Shown here: positions 17,274 through 27,045 of the stretch, in pieces | Numbering within the stretch: the first letter of the stretch is position 1 | How the letters are laid out: every line of letters starts with the position of its first letter | Assembly (NCBI GenBank): GCA_027324255.1 | Contig: DAHVTI010000371.1 | Location: 1-39,359 of the forward strand | Reading direction: 5' to 3' | Source: Bryobacterales bacterium | GTDB taxonomy: Bacteria > Acidobacteriota > Terriglobia > Bryobacterales > Bryobacteraceae | Length of the DNA: 39,359 nucleotides | Position numbers and translations under genes: made by a program | Notes under the pieces: model-generated | What the model saw: the letters and a program-made list of their open reading frames with translations, nothing else | Databases searched by the model: none | Told to the model about the DNA's origin: nothing

Positions 17274-19304
17274 CTACATGATGGCCGCGGGTGGAGCGGG
17301 TTCGTGCGGATCGCCCGCCTTGGCCAGCGGCCAGCGGATCATCAGCACGGCGAGCAGGAAGAGCACTACGAAACCGGCCGCCATCGGCGGGGTCTCGAAG
17401 AAGCTGAACACGGAGGCGAGCGGCTTGTCGGCGATGTTGAAGCCGGCTTTCACCAGGCCCATCAGCGCCTCGCCGGCGATGAGGCCGGAGGCGATGAGCA
17501 CGGCCGCATTTTCGACGCGCGCCTTCTGGGCGTCGTTGAAGCCGCGCCGGTCGCGGTAGATGTCCATCAGCCAGCGGATGACGCCGCCGGTGAAGATCGC
17601 GAAAGTGGTTTCGAGCGGCAGATACATGCCGACCGAGAACAGCATGGGACTCTTGACTTGCAGGAGGATGAGGGCGATGCCCATGGCGATGCCGGCGACC
17701 ACCAGCGGCCAGGCCATGTCGTCGCCGACGATGCCCTGGCTGAGCATGGCCATCAGGCCGGCCTGCGGCGCGCTCAGTTTGGGATCGCCGAAGCCGATGC
17801 CGCCCTCCTTGATGTTGCCCTGGTGCAGCATCCACAGCGGGAAGTAAAGCACCAGGCCGGAAACCAGGATGCCGATGAAGTCGCCGATCTGCATGGAGCG
17901 CGGGGTGCCGCCGAGGATGTGGCCGACCTTGAGGTCCTGCAGCATCTCGCCGGCCACGGCGGAGGAGACGCAGACGACCGCGGCCACGCCGAGCACCGCC
18001 GCGACGCCGGCCATGCCCTTCACGCCGATGGCCACCATCAGCAGCGCGGCCACGATCAGCGTGGAGAGCGTCAGGCCGGAAATCGGGTTGTTGGAGGAGC
18101 CGATGATGCCCACCAGGTTGCCCGAGACCGCGGCGAAGAAGAAGCCGAGCACGATCATCACGGCGGCGGCCACCACGGCGCCGGGCAGCGACTGCGCGAA
18201 GAAGTTATAGAGCAGGATCATGGTGGCGAAGGTCACGGCCAGGCCGAGGAAGACCACTTTGAAGTTGAGATCCACCTGCGTGCGGTCCTGCGCTTCGCCC
18301 TGGCCGCCGGCCTTCTTCAGGTCGGCGACGGCGCGGCGGATGCCGGTGGCGAGCGAATTGCGCATCTTGAACATGGTGTAGCTGGCGCCCACCAGCATGC
18401 CGCCCACGGCGATGGGGCGCACGATGTTGCGCCACACGTCGGTGGCCACCGCGTCCCAGGCCCCGCCACCCGCTCCGGCCGGCAGGTTCCGGGCCAGTTC
18501 GGGCCCGAGGAAGTAGACCAGCAGCGGGACCATCAGGCCCCAGGCCATCAGGCCGCCGGCGAAGTTCAGGGCGCCGAGGCGCGGCCCGATGATGTAGCCG
18601 ACGCCCAGGTAGGCAGGGGCGACGGCGGGGAGCGAGAACTTGGTGATGCCGCCCACGGAAATGGCGCCGGTGTCGCCCAGTTTCACCATGCTCCTGCCCA
18701 GGGAGCCGACCTGCAGCAGGAAGTCCCGGCTGGCGGAAAACAGCTTGAACTCGCCCAGCAGGAAGGTGGCGCCGCCCACGCCCATGGCCTGGAACAGCGT
18801 CTTGGCCGCGTCGGCGCCACGCTGTCCGGCCTTGTGGATTTCGGCCGCGGCGGAGGACTCGGGGTAAGGCAGTTCGGGATCCTCCACCATCACGCGCCGC
18901 AGCAGCGTGACGAACAGGATGCCCAGAGTGCCGCCGACCAGCATCAACGCGCTCGACTGCCAGTAGGCTTCGAACGTGTCGAAGGCTGGCCAGGCCTTCA
19001 CGATGACGAATGCCGGGATGGTGAAGATGGCGCCGGCCGCCACCGATTCGCCGATGCTGCCGACCGTGCGGGCTATGTTCTCCTCGAGGATGGAGCCCTT
19101 GAAGAGGCGCAGCACGGCCATGCCGATGACCGCGGCCGGGTAGGTGGCGGCGATGGTCTGGCCGGCGCGCAGGCCCAGATAAGCGTTAGCGGCGCCCAGA
19201 ATGACGGTCATGACGAGGCCGAGCAGGACCGCCCGGAGCGTGAACTCCGGCATCTGCATGTCCGGTGGGACAAATGGTTTGTGTTGTTTTTGCGGGTTAG
19301 CCAT
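17274..19304 (-). CDS. OPT (oligopeptide transporter) family protein
   Basis: FTLRAVLLGLVMTVILGAANAYLGLRAGQTIAATYPAAVIGMAVLR, GSILEENIARTVGSIGESVAAGAIFTIPAF; many TM segments. Confidence 0.92.
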   Translation of the reverse strand: MANPQKQHKPFVPPDMQMPEFTLRAVLLGLVMTVILGAANAYLGLRAGQTIAATYPAAVIGMAVLRLFKGSILEENIARTVGSIGESVAAGAIFTIPAFVIVKAWPAFDTFEAYWQSSALMLVGGTLGILFVTLLRRVMVEDPELPYPESSAAAEIHKAGQRGADAAKTLFQAMGVGGATFLLGEFKLFSASRDFLLQVGSLGRSMVKLGDTGAISVGGITKFSLPAVAPAYLGVGYIIGPRLGALNFAGGLMAWGLMVPLLVYFLGPELARNLPAGAGGGAWDAVATDVWRNIVRPIAVGGMLVGASYTMFKMRNSLATGIRRAVADLKKAGGQGEAQDRTQVDLNFKVVFLGLAVTFATMILLYNFFAQSLPGAVVAAAVMIVLGFFFAAVSGNLVGIIGSSNNPISGLTLSTLIVAALLMVAIGVKGMAGVAAVLGVAAVVCVSSAVAGEMLQDLKVGHILGGTPRSMQIGDFIGILVSGLVLYFPLWMLHQGNIKEGGIGFGDPKLSAPQAGLMAMLSQGIVGDDMAWPLVVAGIAMGIALILLQVKSPMLFSVGMYLPLETTFAIFTGGVIRWLMDIYRDRRGFNDAQKARVENAAVLIASGLIAGEALMGLVKAGFNIADKPLASVFSFFETPPMAAGFVVLFLLAVLMIRWPLAKAGDPHEPAPPAAIM

Positions 19305-19423
19305 TCGGTAGAAAACTCCCTAAACGGGAAAGATCATACCTGTTCAGGGGGAGTTCCCGCTAGTGTGTGATTTGCCCCACCCCCGCACCGCGCCGCGGGA
19401 GGTTGCTCGGGCCGGCAAGTGTT

Positions 19424-19441
19424 GGAAACTGTGTAGTTTCC
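19424..19441. promoter_or_regulatory. 18-bp palindrome GGAAACT-GTGT-AGTTTCC, candidate operator
   Basis: Perfect 7-bp arms in the divergent OPT/ferredoxin intergenic region. Confidence 0.45.
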
Positions 19442-19499
19442 CGACACGGGCCGGATTGGCCCTCGGTTTGCACACCAGACAAGCGGAGCCCCAAGTCTT

Positions 19500-19751
19500 A
19501 TGGCATACGTTATTACCGATACCTGCACCAAGGACAACCACTGCATCGAAGCCTGCCCCGTGAACTGCATCCATCCGACCCCGGAGGAAGCGGGCTACGA
19601 GGAAGTGCCTCAGCTTTACATCCACCCGACCGAGTGCATCGATTGCGGCGCCTGCGTGCCGGTCTGCCCGACCAACTCGATCTACGTCCTCGACGAACTG
19701 CCCGCCGAGCTGGCCGGCTTCGCGGATACCAACGCGGCGTACTACAACTAA
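19500..19751 (+). CDS. 4Fe-4S dicluster-type ferredoxin
   Basis: CTKDNHCIEACPVNCIHP and CIDCGACVPVCPTNSI cysteine motifs. Confidence 0.95.
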   Translation: MAYVITDTCTKDNHCIEACPVNCIHPTPEEAGYEEVPQLYIHPTECIDCGACVPVCPTNSIYVLDELPAELAGFADTNAAYYN

Positions 19752-19802
19752 TCGAGATCCAACACACGGCTTCAGGCGACTGAAGCTCTCCTCATCTGAC
19801 CG

Positions 19803-19841
19803 GCCCGGCCCGCCTTCCTCCGAGCGGGCCGGGCTTTATTT
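19803..19841 (+). terminator. Rho-independent terminator after ferredoxin
   Basis: GCCCGGCCCGC-N10-GCGGGCCGGGC followed by TTTATTT; 11-bp perfect stem. The TAA stop of the convergent thioesterase lies in the T-tract. Confidence 0.9.
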
Positions 19842-20588
19842 GTGTGCGTCTTCGCGCGGACGAACCGGCCGCCAGAGGGTGGTGACGCGCGTTAGCAGGC
19901 GTCCGGCGCATTCCAGCCGCTGGTTGAGGCGGCACCCTCCGTCGTCCGACCGCTGTTGCCACGCGGCGATGCGCACCTCTTCGCCCTCGAAAGATTCCCC
20001 CAGGTAGTCGGCGTGCAGCTCTTCCACGCGCGCCGCGGCAGCCAGCGCCGCTGGCGCGGCGGCGCAGGCCCAGTCAAGGTAGGCGACGTTGTTGGCGTGG
20101 TTGTTCTCGTCCAGGTCGGCGGCCGTGATGGTGTGTAGCGACACGTCGTCCGCCGGTCCTGCCGGCTCGGGAGCCGACGCAGGCGAGGCGATGGCAGTGT
20201 CGCGGGATGGGAATTCGAGCGCCAGCAGGCGGGACGGCAGACGGGCCGGGCGGCGGGTGGCCAAGTCCAGGATGAGCCAGACTGAAGTCGCCTCGGCCAG
20301 CAGTTGCCCGCCGGGCGCGCGCAGTTCGAAGTCGCGCCAGGCGCGGATGCCGGAGGTGCGGCGCGAGGGCCACGTGGTGACCTCCACCGCCGCGGCGGCC
20401 TGCGGCACGGAGTAGATGCGCAGCGAGAAGCGGCCCAGCACCCAGGCCTGGCCGCCGCCGCGCAGGTCCTCCACACCGACACCCAGGTGTGTGGCGTGGC
20501 GGCGGGCGGCGTCCTCGAACAGGCGGCACACAACAGGCACGTCAACCGGCGGGGGCACCACCCGGGGTTCGCGCCACAGCAGTTCCAT
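19836..20588 (-). CDS. Acyl-ACP thioesterase family protein (hotdog fold)
   Basis: Two hotdog-like halves; DLDENNHANNVAYLDWA motif; EVTTWPSRRTSGIRAWRDFEL. Confidence 0.8.
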   Translation of the reverse strand: MELLWREPRVVPPPVDVPVVCRLFEDAARRHATHLGVGVEDLRGGGQAWVLGRFSLRIYSVPQAAAAVEVTTWPSRRTSGIRAWRDFELRAPGGQLLAEATSVWLILDLATRRPARLPSRLLALEFPSRDTAIASPASAPEPAGPADDVSLHTITAADLDENNHANNVAYLDWACAAAPAALAAAARVEELHADYLGESFEGEEVRIAAWQQRSDDGGCRLNQRLECAGRLLTRVTTLWRPVRPREDAHK

Positions 20589-20594
20589 GAGGCT

Positions 20595-21041
20595 CTAGTT
20601 CAGGCGGGCGCGCACCTTGTCGCTCAACGCCTTGCCGTCTACGCGCTTGCCGGCCAGTTTCGCCCTGGCGGCGCTCATCACCTGACCCATCAGTTTCGCG
20701 GAGGTAATACCGGTTTCTGCGATGGCGGCGGCGATGGCGGCATCCATCTCTTCGCCGGTGGCGCCGGCGGGCATGTAGCTTTCGATCAGCAGTAACTCGG
20801 CCTCTTCCTTCTCCGCCTGCTCCGGGCGCCCGCCCTTGCGGAACATGTCGGCGGCCTCGCGGCGCTGCTTCTGCAAGGAGTTGAGCACCTTCATCTCGGC
20901 CGCCTCGTCCAACTCCTTCATGGAGTCGATCCTTTCCCTCATCAAAGCGGACTTTACCATCCGAATTGCGCTGAGGCGGGCTTCCGCTTTCGCCTTCATC
21001 GCGGCGACCATATCCTTTTGAAGCTGTTCGAGAAGCGCCAT
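20595..21041 (-). CDS. GatB/YqeY domain-containing protein
   Basis: MALLEQLQKDMVAAMKAKAEARLSAIRMVKSALM ... GQVMSAARAKLAGKRVDGKALSDKVRARL. Confidence 0.93.
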   Translation of the reverse strand: MALLEQLQKDMVAAMKAKAEARLSAIRMVKSALMRERIDSMKELDEAAEMKVLNSLQKQRREAADMFRKGGRPEQAEKEEAELLLIESYMPAGATGEEMDAAIAAAIAETGITSAKLMGQVMSAARAKLAGKRVDGKALSDKVRARLN

Positions 21042-21085
21042 CTTTGTTATCCTGTTCTTACTCTCCGTTTCATCTTCCCACAGCC

Positions 21086-22252
21086 ATGCATATTAAGAAA
21101 CAGCGACTCCTGACGCCAGGCCCGACGCCCTTGTTGCCGCGTGCCCTGCACGCCATGATGGCGTCCGACATCCACCATCGAACCCAGGACTTCATCAAGC
21201 TGTATCCCACCGTGCTCAGCGACCTGAAAGAAGTCTTTGGCACACAGAACGACGTTCTCATCACGGTTTCTTCCGGAACGGGCGCGCTGGAGGCCTCCGT
21301 TTCGAACTTCTTCAGCGAAGGCGACAAAGTGGTGGTGTGCTCGGCCGGAAAGTTCGGCGAGCGCTGGGCGGAGCTGGCCAAGGCATTCCGGCTGAACGCG
21401 GTGGTCCTGACGGCAGAATACGGCGAGGTGGTTTCACCGGACCGGGTGGCGCAGGCGCTGGCGGATAACCCCGACGCGAAGGGTGTCTTCTTCCAGGCCT
21501 CGGAGACATCGACGGGCGCGGCGCACGACGTGAAGGCGATTGGCGAGATCACGGCCAAGACCGGCGCGCTGTGCATCGTGGACGCCATCACGGGGATCGG
21601 CACCATGCCGCTGGACATCGACGGCTGGGGGCTGGACATCGTGGTGGGCGGCTCGCAGAAGGCCTTCATGATCCCGCCGGGCCTGGCCTTCATCAGCGTG
21701 AGCGCGAAGGCGTGGGCGCAGAACGCCACGGCCACGCTGCCGCGGCTCTACTTCGACCTGAAGAAAGAGAAGAAGATGGCGGACAAGGGCGAGAGCGCCT
21801 GGACGCCGAACGTCAGCCACATCCTGGCGCTGGCCGAAGCGCTCAAGTACATCAAGGAAGTGGGCATGAACAACCTGGTGGAGAACGCCATGCTGCTGGC
21901 CCAGGCCACGCGCGCGGCGGCGCTCGAACTGGGGCTGGAGCTGTTTGCGCCGGGCTCGCCGTCGTCCTCCGTCACCGCCATCAAGGCGCCGGCGGGGATG
22001 GATTCGGGCGAGATCGTGAAGGGTTTCCGCAACCAGTTCGGCTCCATCATCGCCAATGGCCAGGGAACCATGAAGGGCAAGATCTTCCGCATCGCGCACC
22101 TGGGCTACTTCGACTTCCCGGACCTCTTCGCGATGGTGGCCGAGTTGGAGCTGATCCTCCACTCCAAGGGCATCCCGGTGGAGTTCGGCAAGGGTGTGGC
22201 GGCGGTGCAGCGGGTGTATGCGCAGGCGGTGGCAGGAAAGAAGCAGTCATGA
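21086..22252 (+). CDS. Class V aminotransferase (alanine-glyoxylate/phosphoserine aminotransferase-like)
   Basis: LLTPGPTPLLPRALHAM, HHRTQDF, SSGTGALEASVSNF, GGSQKAFMIPPGLAF with the PLP lysine. Confidence 0.9.
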   Translation: MHIKKQRLLTPGPTPLLPRALHAMMASDIHHRTQDFIKLYPTVLSDLKEVFGTQNDVLITVSSGTGALEASVSNFFSEGDKVVVCSAGKFGERWAELAKAFRLNAVVLTAEYGEVVSPDRVAQALADNPDAKGVFFQASETSTGAAHDVKAIGEITAKTGALCIVDAITGIGTMPLDIDGWGLDIVVGGSQKAFMIPPGLAFISVSAKAWAQNATATLPRLYFDLKKEKKMADKGESAWTPNVSHILALAEALKYIKEVGMNNLVENAMLLAQATRAAALELGLELFAPGSPSSSVTAIKAPAGMDSGEIVKGFRNQFGSIIANGQGTMKGKIFRIAHLGYFDFPDLFAMVAELELILHSKGIPVEFGKGVAAVQRVYAQAVAGKKQS

Positions 22253-23841
22253 AAATTCTGGTCGCGGAACCCATGTCGCCGGCAGCGATTGCGCTGCTGC
22301 AGAAGCAGGAAGGGTGGGACGTCGTCGTCTCCAACCCGAAAGAGTACGAGCCGCACCTGGCGGACTGCGAAGCCATGCTGGTGCGCAGCGCCGTGAAGGT
22401 GAAGGCCGACACGCTGGCCAAGGCGCCGAAGCTGCGCGTGATCGGGCGCGCCGGAGTGGGCGTCGATAACGTCGAGCTGCCCGCGGCCACGGCCGCCGGC
22501 GTGCTGGTGATGAACACGCCGGGCGGCAACGCCGTGTCGGTGGCCGAGCACACGCTGGCGCTGATGCTGGCCTTGGCGCGCATGGTGCCGGAGGCCAACG
22601 CCTCCACGCGCTCGGGCAAGTGGGAGAAGAAGAAGTTCCTGGGCAACGAGCTGCGCGGCAAGACGCTGGGCGTCGTGGGCCTGGGCAACATCGGGCAGGA
22701 AGTGGTGCGCCGGGCGCGCGGCTTCGAGATGCGCATCATCGCCTGCGATCCTTACGTCAACCCGCAGACCGCGGCCGACCTGAGCGTGGATCTGCTGCCG
22801 ATCGAGGACGTGCTGACGCAATCGGACTACATCAGCCTGCACGTGGCGCTGACGCCGCAAACCAAGGCGATGATCAACGCCGACTCGATCGCGCGGATGC
22901 GCGACGGCGTACGCATCATCAACTGCGCGCGCGGCGAGCTGATCGACCAGGACGCGCTGTGCGCCGCCCTGGAATCGAAAAAAGTGGCCGGCGCCGGGCT
23001 CGACGTCTTCTCGCCCGAGCCGCTGCCGGAAGGCCACCCGCTGCTGGGCGCGCCGAACCTGATCGCCACGCCGCACATAGCCGGGTCGACGGAAGAGGCC
23101 CAGGAGATCGTCGGCATCCGCATCGTGGAGCAGATGGTGGAGTACCTGCGGAACGGCGTAGCCATCAACGCCGTCAACATGCCGGCCGTCTCGCCGGAGC
23201 AGTACAAGGCCATCGGCCCCTACATCACGCTGGCCGAGCGGCTGGGCAAGTTCGCGGCCTTTGTGGCGCAGGGCAACCCGCGGGGCGTGCGCGTCACTTA
23301 CCGGGGGCGCATCGCGGAGATGAACACCAACCTGCTGCGGAACTCGGCGCTGGCCGGCGCCCTCAGCCGCGGGCTGTCGACGCGCGCCAACTTGGTGAAC
23401 GCCATGCAACTGGCGTCACAGCGCAACCTTACGGTGAGCGAGGAGCACCAGAAGCGGGGCGGCACGACGGACTCCATCCAGGTGGAGCTGATCACGGACA
23501 AAGGCACCACGGCCGTCACCGGCGGCGTGGTGATGGACAAGCCGCGGCTGCTGTCGGTGGACGGCATCGCGGTGGAGATTCCGCTGGCCGGGCGCCTCAT
23601 CTACATGCGCAACCTGGACGTGCCGGGCGTCATCGGCCACGTCGGCACCGTGCTGGGCAGGAACCAGGTGAACATCGCCAACTTCTCGCTGGGACGGCAG
23701 GATGCGCCGCCGGACGCCGGCGCGGCGCTGCATGCGGTGGCTCTGGTGGAGGTGGACTCCGATCCGGGCGATGCGGTGCTGGCCGAACTGCGGTCGAACC
23801 CCGCGGTTCTGTTGGCGGTGACGGTGGAACCGGGCGACTAG
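22249..23841 (+). CDS. serA: D-3-phosphoglycerate dehydrogenase, long form with C-terminal regulatory domains
   Basis: VIGRAGVGVDNVELPAATAAGVLVMNTPGGNAVSVAEHTLALMLALAR, GKTLGVVGLGNIGQEV, ATPHIAGSTEEAQE; ACT-like C-terminus. ATGA overlap with the upstream gene. Confidence 0.96.
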   Translation: MKILVAEPMSPAAIALLQKQEGWDVVVSNPKEYEPHLADCEAMLVRSAVKVKADTLAKAPKLRVIGRAGVGVDNVELPAATAAGVLVMNTPGGNAVSVAEHTLALMLALARMVPEANASTRSGKWEKKKFLGNELRGKTLGVVGLGNIGQEVVRRARGFEMRIIACDPYVNPQTAADLSVDLLPIEDVLTQSDYISLHVALTPQTKAMINADSIARMRDGVRIINCARGELIDQDALCAALESKKVAGAGLDVFSPEPLPEGHPLLGAPNLIATPHIAGSTEEAQEIVGIRIVEQMVEYLRNGVAINAVNMPAVSPEQYKAIGPYITLAERLGKFAAFVAQGNPRGVRVTYRGRIAEMNTNLLRNSALAGALSRGLSTRANLVNAMQLASQRNLTVSEEHQKRGGTTDSIQVELITDKGTTAVTGGVVMDKPRLLSVDGIAVEIPLAGRLIYMRNLDVPGVIGHVGTVLGRNQVNIANFSLGRQDAPPDAGAALHAVALVEVDSDPGDAVLAELRSNPAVLLAVTVEPGD

Positions 23842-23880
23842 CCAGAAAAGGACGTTCTTCTCGTGACACCGGTTTCAAGA

Positions 23881-23911
23881 AAAAGGGGGGGCCTCGTTGC
23901 CGCCCTCTTTT
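23881..23911 (+). terminator. Possible terminator after serA
   Basis: AAAAGGGGGGGC...GCCCTCTTTT stem including G-T pairs, ending in a T-tract. Confidence 0.4.
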
Positions 23912-23995
23912 CTGCATGATATGATGTAGGTGCCTCATGGACTGCGCTTCCTCTCGAATCAGTCCCAATCCCCGACGGAGCAAACTTCCCTCTCG

Positions 23996-24415
23996 ATGAG
24001 TTCGACCGTTTTTCTCGGTAACCTTCCGACATGGGTCACAGCCGACGACATCAAGGCGTGGCTTGTGGCGGACAACCTGGTGGCCGATTCCGTGAAGGTC
24101 ATCCGCAACCCGGAGACCCAGGAATCCAAGGGCTTTGCATTTATCGAAGCGCCGAATGAAGAGGAGATGAACCTCATCATCCGGCGGTTCGACCGGGCCC
24201 CGCTCGAAGAGCGCCTTCTGCGCGCCAATCCGGCTCAGCCGCCCCGTCCCAAGGGCGTCGTGCGTCCGGCCATGGCGGGTCCCGGCGGCGCGCCGGCCGG
24301 TGCCCCGGCACCCGGCGGCGATCGCGACCGCAGCCGCCGCGGCGGCAAGAAGCACCGCAAAGCCGGGAACGCGCCCCAAAGCGCATTCGCGGAAGAGCTG
24401 GCCAAGGCCCTCTAA
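23996..24415 (+). CDS. RRM-domain RNA-binding protein with basic Gly/Arg/Lys tail
   Basis: TVFLGNLPTWVTADDIKAWL (RNP2-like), ESKGFAFIEAPN (RNP1-like), tail DRDRSRRGGKKHRKAGN. Confidence 0.88.
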   Translation: MSSTVFLGNLPTWVTADDIKAWLVADNLVADSVKVIRNPETQESKGFAFIEAPNEEEMNLIIRRFDRAPLEERLLRANPAQPPRPKGVVRPAMAGPGGAPAGAPAPGGDRDRSRRGGKKHRKAGNAPQSAFAEELAKAL

Positions 24416-24556
24416 CCGTTCAGGCGGCTCCGGTTCCGGCGCCGCCAGTCCCGCCGTCTGTCTTTCTCCTGTCTCGGAAACCGAAGCCCCCGGTTTCCCC
24501 GGGCGGACTGCTCCCGCCCCCTGCTCGTCCCTCCAGGCCTTTCCTTCCAATCAGTT

Positions 24557-24580
24557 CCGTTCCGAGACGAACGGGATTTT
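24557..24580 (+). terminator. Weak terminator-like hairpin
   Basis: CCGTTC-cgagac-GAACGG-GA-TTTT. Confidence 0.4.
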
Positions 24581-24603
24581 CCGCCTTCCCTTTGGGGGTG
24601 CAG

Positions 24604-24612
24604 TGATATACT
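24604..24612 (+). promoter_or_regulatory. Extended -10 promoter TG-A-TATACT upstream of the PIN/TRAM gene
   Basis: TGATATACT about 65 nt before GTG 24677; AGGAAGGAG Shine-Dalgarno before the start. Confidence 0.5.
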
Positions 24613-24676
24613 CTATGCGCGGCGGGGCCCTGCCATTGCGGGGGATCCGCCGTTATTTGACAGGAAGGAGTATCCG

Positions 24677-25765
24677 GTGAACGATCTACTGCTGATCAGG
24701 GCGCTCTTCGTGCTCATCCTGACGGCGGCCGCCTATTTCCTTCAACCGTTCGGCCTGACCTCGCCGCTTGCAGCCGGTACCGGCATCATTCTCGGACTTC
24801 TCATCGTGGTTTTTGAAGTCCGGCTCAAGCAGGTTAGCCTGAAGCGGTTGATTGGAGCGGCTGTCGGCAGTGTTCTGGGCATCGTCGGCGCCTTTCTGAT
24901 TGCCCTCGTCATCGCCTGGGCCATGCCCGGCGCGCGGGGCACTGTTTCATTTCTGCAACTGCTGATTCTGCTCGTGATGAGCTACGTCGGACTCATTGTC
25001 GGCGCCACCAAGGGCGACATGCTCAACCTCTCCGCCCTCGGCGGCCTGTTCGGCGGCGAAAAGGCGTCCAAGCAATCCTTCAAGATCCTCGACACCAGCG
25101 TCATCATCGACGGCCGCATCGCCGACATCGCCGAAACCGGCTTCCTCGACGGCACGCTGGTCATTCCGCAGTTCGTGCTGCGCGAGCTGCAACTGGTGGC
25201 CGATTCGGCCGACTCGATGAAGCGCAACCGCGGCCGCCGCGGCCTCGACGTGCTGCAGCGCGTCCAGAAGATGGTCAACCTCAACGTCCAGATCCTGGAG
25301 GACGACTTCCCCCAAGTCCGCGAGGTGGACCTGAAGCTGATCGAGCTGGCGAAGGTCTACGACTGCAAGGTGATCACCAACGACTTCAACCTCAACAAAG
25401 TGGCGCAACTGCACGGCGTGGAGGTGCTCAACATCAACGAGCTGGCCAACGCGCTGAAGCCCATCGTGCTGCCCGGCGAGACCATGCGCGTGTTCATCCT
25501 GAAGGAGGGCAAGGAGTTCAACCAAGGCGTCGCCTACCTCGACGACGGCACCATGGTGGTGGTCGACAACGCCAAGCGGCTCATCTCGAAAACCATCGAT
25601 ATCTCCGTCACCAGCGTGCTTCAGACCCAGGCCGGCAAGATGATTTTCGGCCGCTTCGACGAGCGCGTTCACCACATCTACGACAAGCCTCAGGGCGCCG
25701 AACGCGCCAAGGCCGCCGAGCCCGTCCCGGACAAGTCGGCCTTGCCGAGCCAGCCGCCTCATTGA
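24677..25765 (+). CDS. PIN/TRAM domain membrane protein (YacL-like)
   Basis: N-terminal TM helices; [36 protein letters not shown] (PIN); C-terminal TRAM-like [41 protein letters not shown]. Confidence 0.93.
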   Translation: MNDLLLIRALFVLILTAAAYFLQPFGLTSPLAAGTGIILGLLIVVFEVRLKQVSLKRLIGAAVGSVLGIVGAFLIALVIAWAMPGARGTVSFLQLLILLVMSYVGLIVGATKGDMLNLSALGGLFGGEKASKQSFKILDTSVIIDGRIADIAETGFLDGTLVIPQFVLRELQLVADSADSMKRNRGRRGLDVLQRVQKMVNLNVQILEDDFPQVREVDLKLIELAKVYDCKVITNDFNLNKVAQLHGVEVLNINELANALKPIVLPGETMRVFILKEGKEFNQGVAYLDDGTMVVVDNAKRLISKTIDISVTSVLQTQAGKMIFGRFDERVHHIYDKPQGAERAKAAEPVPDKSALPSQPPH

Positions 25766-25807
25766 GAAGCTAGTAGCGGGTACCTCCACCGCCGGAAGCC
25801 AGACGCC

Positions 25808-26530
25808 ATGAAAGTCTCCGTGATTCTCCCCGCCGCCGGGCTCGGCACGCGCATGAAAGGCGCAGCCGCCGAGAGCACCGGAACCAGCCGGAAGCAGTTC
25901 ATGCTGCTCGAGGGCGTGCCGATCCTCGTGCACACCGTCCGCAAGTTCGTCGCCTGCCAGCATGTTTCGGAAGTCGTCGTCGCGCTGCGCGCCGAAGACC
26001 TGGACTGGGTGAAAGAGTTGCTCGCCCACGAGCACTTCCAGAAGCCCGTGCGCTGCGTCGAAGGCGGCGACACCCGGCAGCACTCGGTGGAGAATGCGCT
26101 GGCGTCGCTGGCGCCCGACGTCGAGATCGTGGCCGTGCACGACGCGGTGCGCCCCTTCGTGGACGCCGAGACCATCTCGGCCGTCATCCTGCAGGCGGCC
26201 CACAGCGGCGCGGCGATTGTCGGCATCGTGCCGGTGGACACCGTGAAGCAGGTGCAGCGCCACGTGGTCCGCGGCACGCTGAACCGCGACCGCCTGGTGC
26301 TGGCGCAGACCCCGCAGGTATTCCGCGCCGGCCTGATCCGGGAGGCCTTCCAGAAGGCCCGCGAGGACGGCTTCGTCGGCACCGACGAGTCCAGCCTGGT
26401 GGAGCGGCTGGAGCAGGTGGAGGTCACCGTGGTGACCGGCAGCGACCGCAACATCAAGATCACGCGGCCCTCCGACATCGACCTCGCTGAGCTCTTTCTG
26501 GCCGAGGAAAAAGAAAAGGTGGCCGGCTGA
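25808..26530 (+). CDS. ispD: 2-C-methyl-D-erythritol 4-phosphate cytidylyltransferase
   Basis: [56 protein letters not shown]. Confidence 0.95.
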   Translation: MKVSVILPAAGLGTRMKGAAAESTGTSRKQFMLLEGVPILVHTVRKFVACQHVSEVVVALRAEDLDWVKELLAHEHFQKPVRCVEGGDTRQHSVENALASLAPDVEIVAVHDAVRPFVDAETISAVILQAAHSGAAIVGIVPVDTVKQVQRHVVRGTLNRDRLVLAQTPQVFRAGLIREAFQKAREDGFVGTDESSLVERLEQVEVTVVTGSDRNIKITRPSDIDLAELFLAEEKEKVAG

Positions 26531-27009
26531 TGGACATCCGCACCGGGCTGGGCTGGGACAACCACCGCCTGGCCGCCGGCCGGCCGCTGATCCTGGGCGG
26601 CGTGACGGTGCCTTGCGAGTTCGGCCTCGACGGGCACTCCGACGCCGACGTCCTCTCTCACGCCGTTACCGACGCCCTGCTGGGCGCGCTCGCCCTGGGC
26701 GACATCGGCATGCACTTCCCGGACACCGACCCGCGCTGGAAGGGCTGCGATTCGCTGCTCTTCCTGCGCCACGCCGTCTCGCTGGTGAGGAAGCAGGGCT
26801 ACGCGATCAGCAACGTCGATGCCACCGTCATCCTGCAACGCCCCAAGCTGAAGGACTACCGGCAGGCGATCCGCGAAAGCCTCGCCGCGGCGCTCGGCCT
26901 CGGCGTGGACCGCGTGTCGGTGAAGTTCAAGACGGCGGAAAAAGTGGGCCCGGTGGGGGAAGGGAAGTCGGGCGAGGCACAGGCGGCGGTGCTGCTGGTC
27001 CGTCCCTGA
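26530..27009 (+). CDS. ispF: 2-C-methyl-D-erythritol 2,4-cyclodiphosphate synthase
   Basis: [58 protein letters not shown]. Confidence 0.96.
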   Translation: MDIRTGLGWDNHRLAAGRPLILGGVTVPCEFGLDGHSDADVLSHAVTDALLGALALGDIGMHFPDTDPRWKGCDSLLFLRHAVSLVRKQGYAISNVDATVILQRPKLKDYRQAIRESLAAALGLGVDRVSVKFKTAEKVGPVGEGKSGEAQAAVLLVRP

Positions 27010-27045
27010 AGTTGATAGACTTGGCCACAGCCCAGTGGAGGACGC

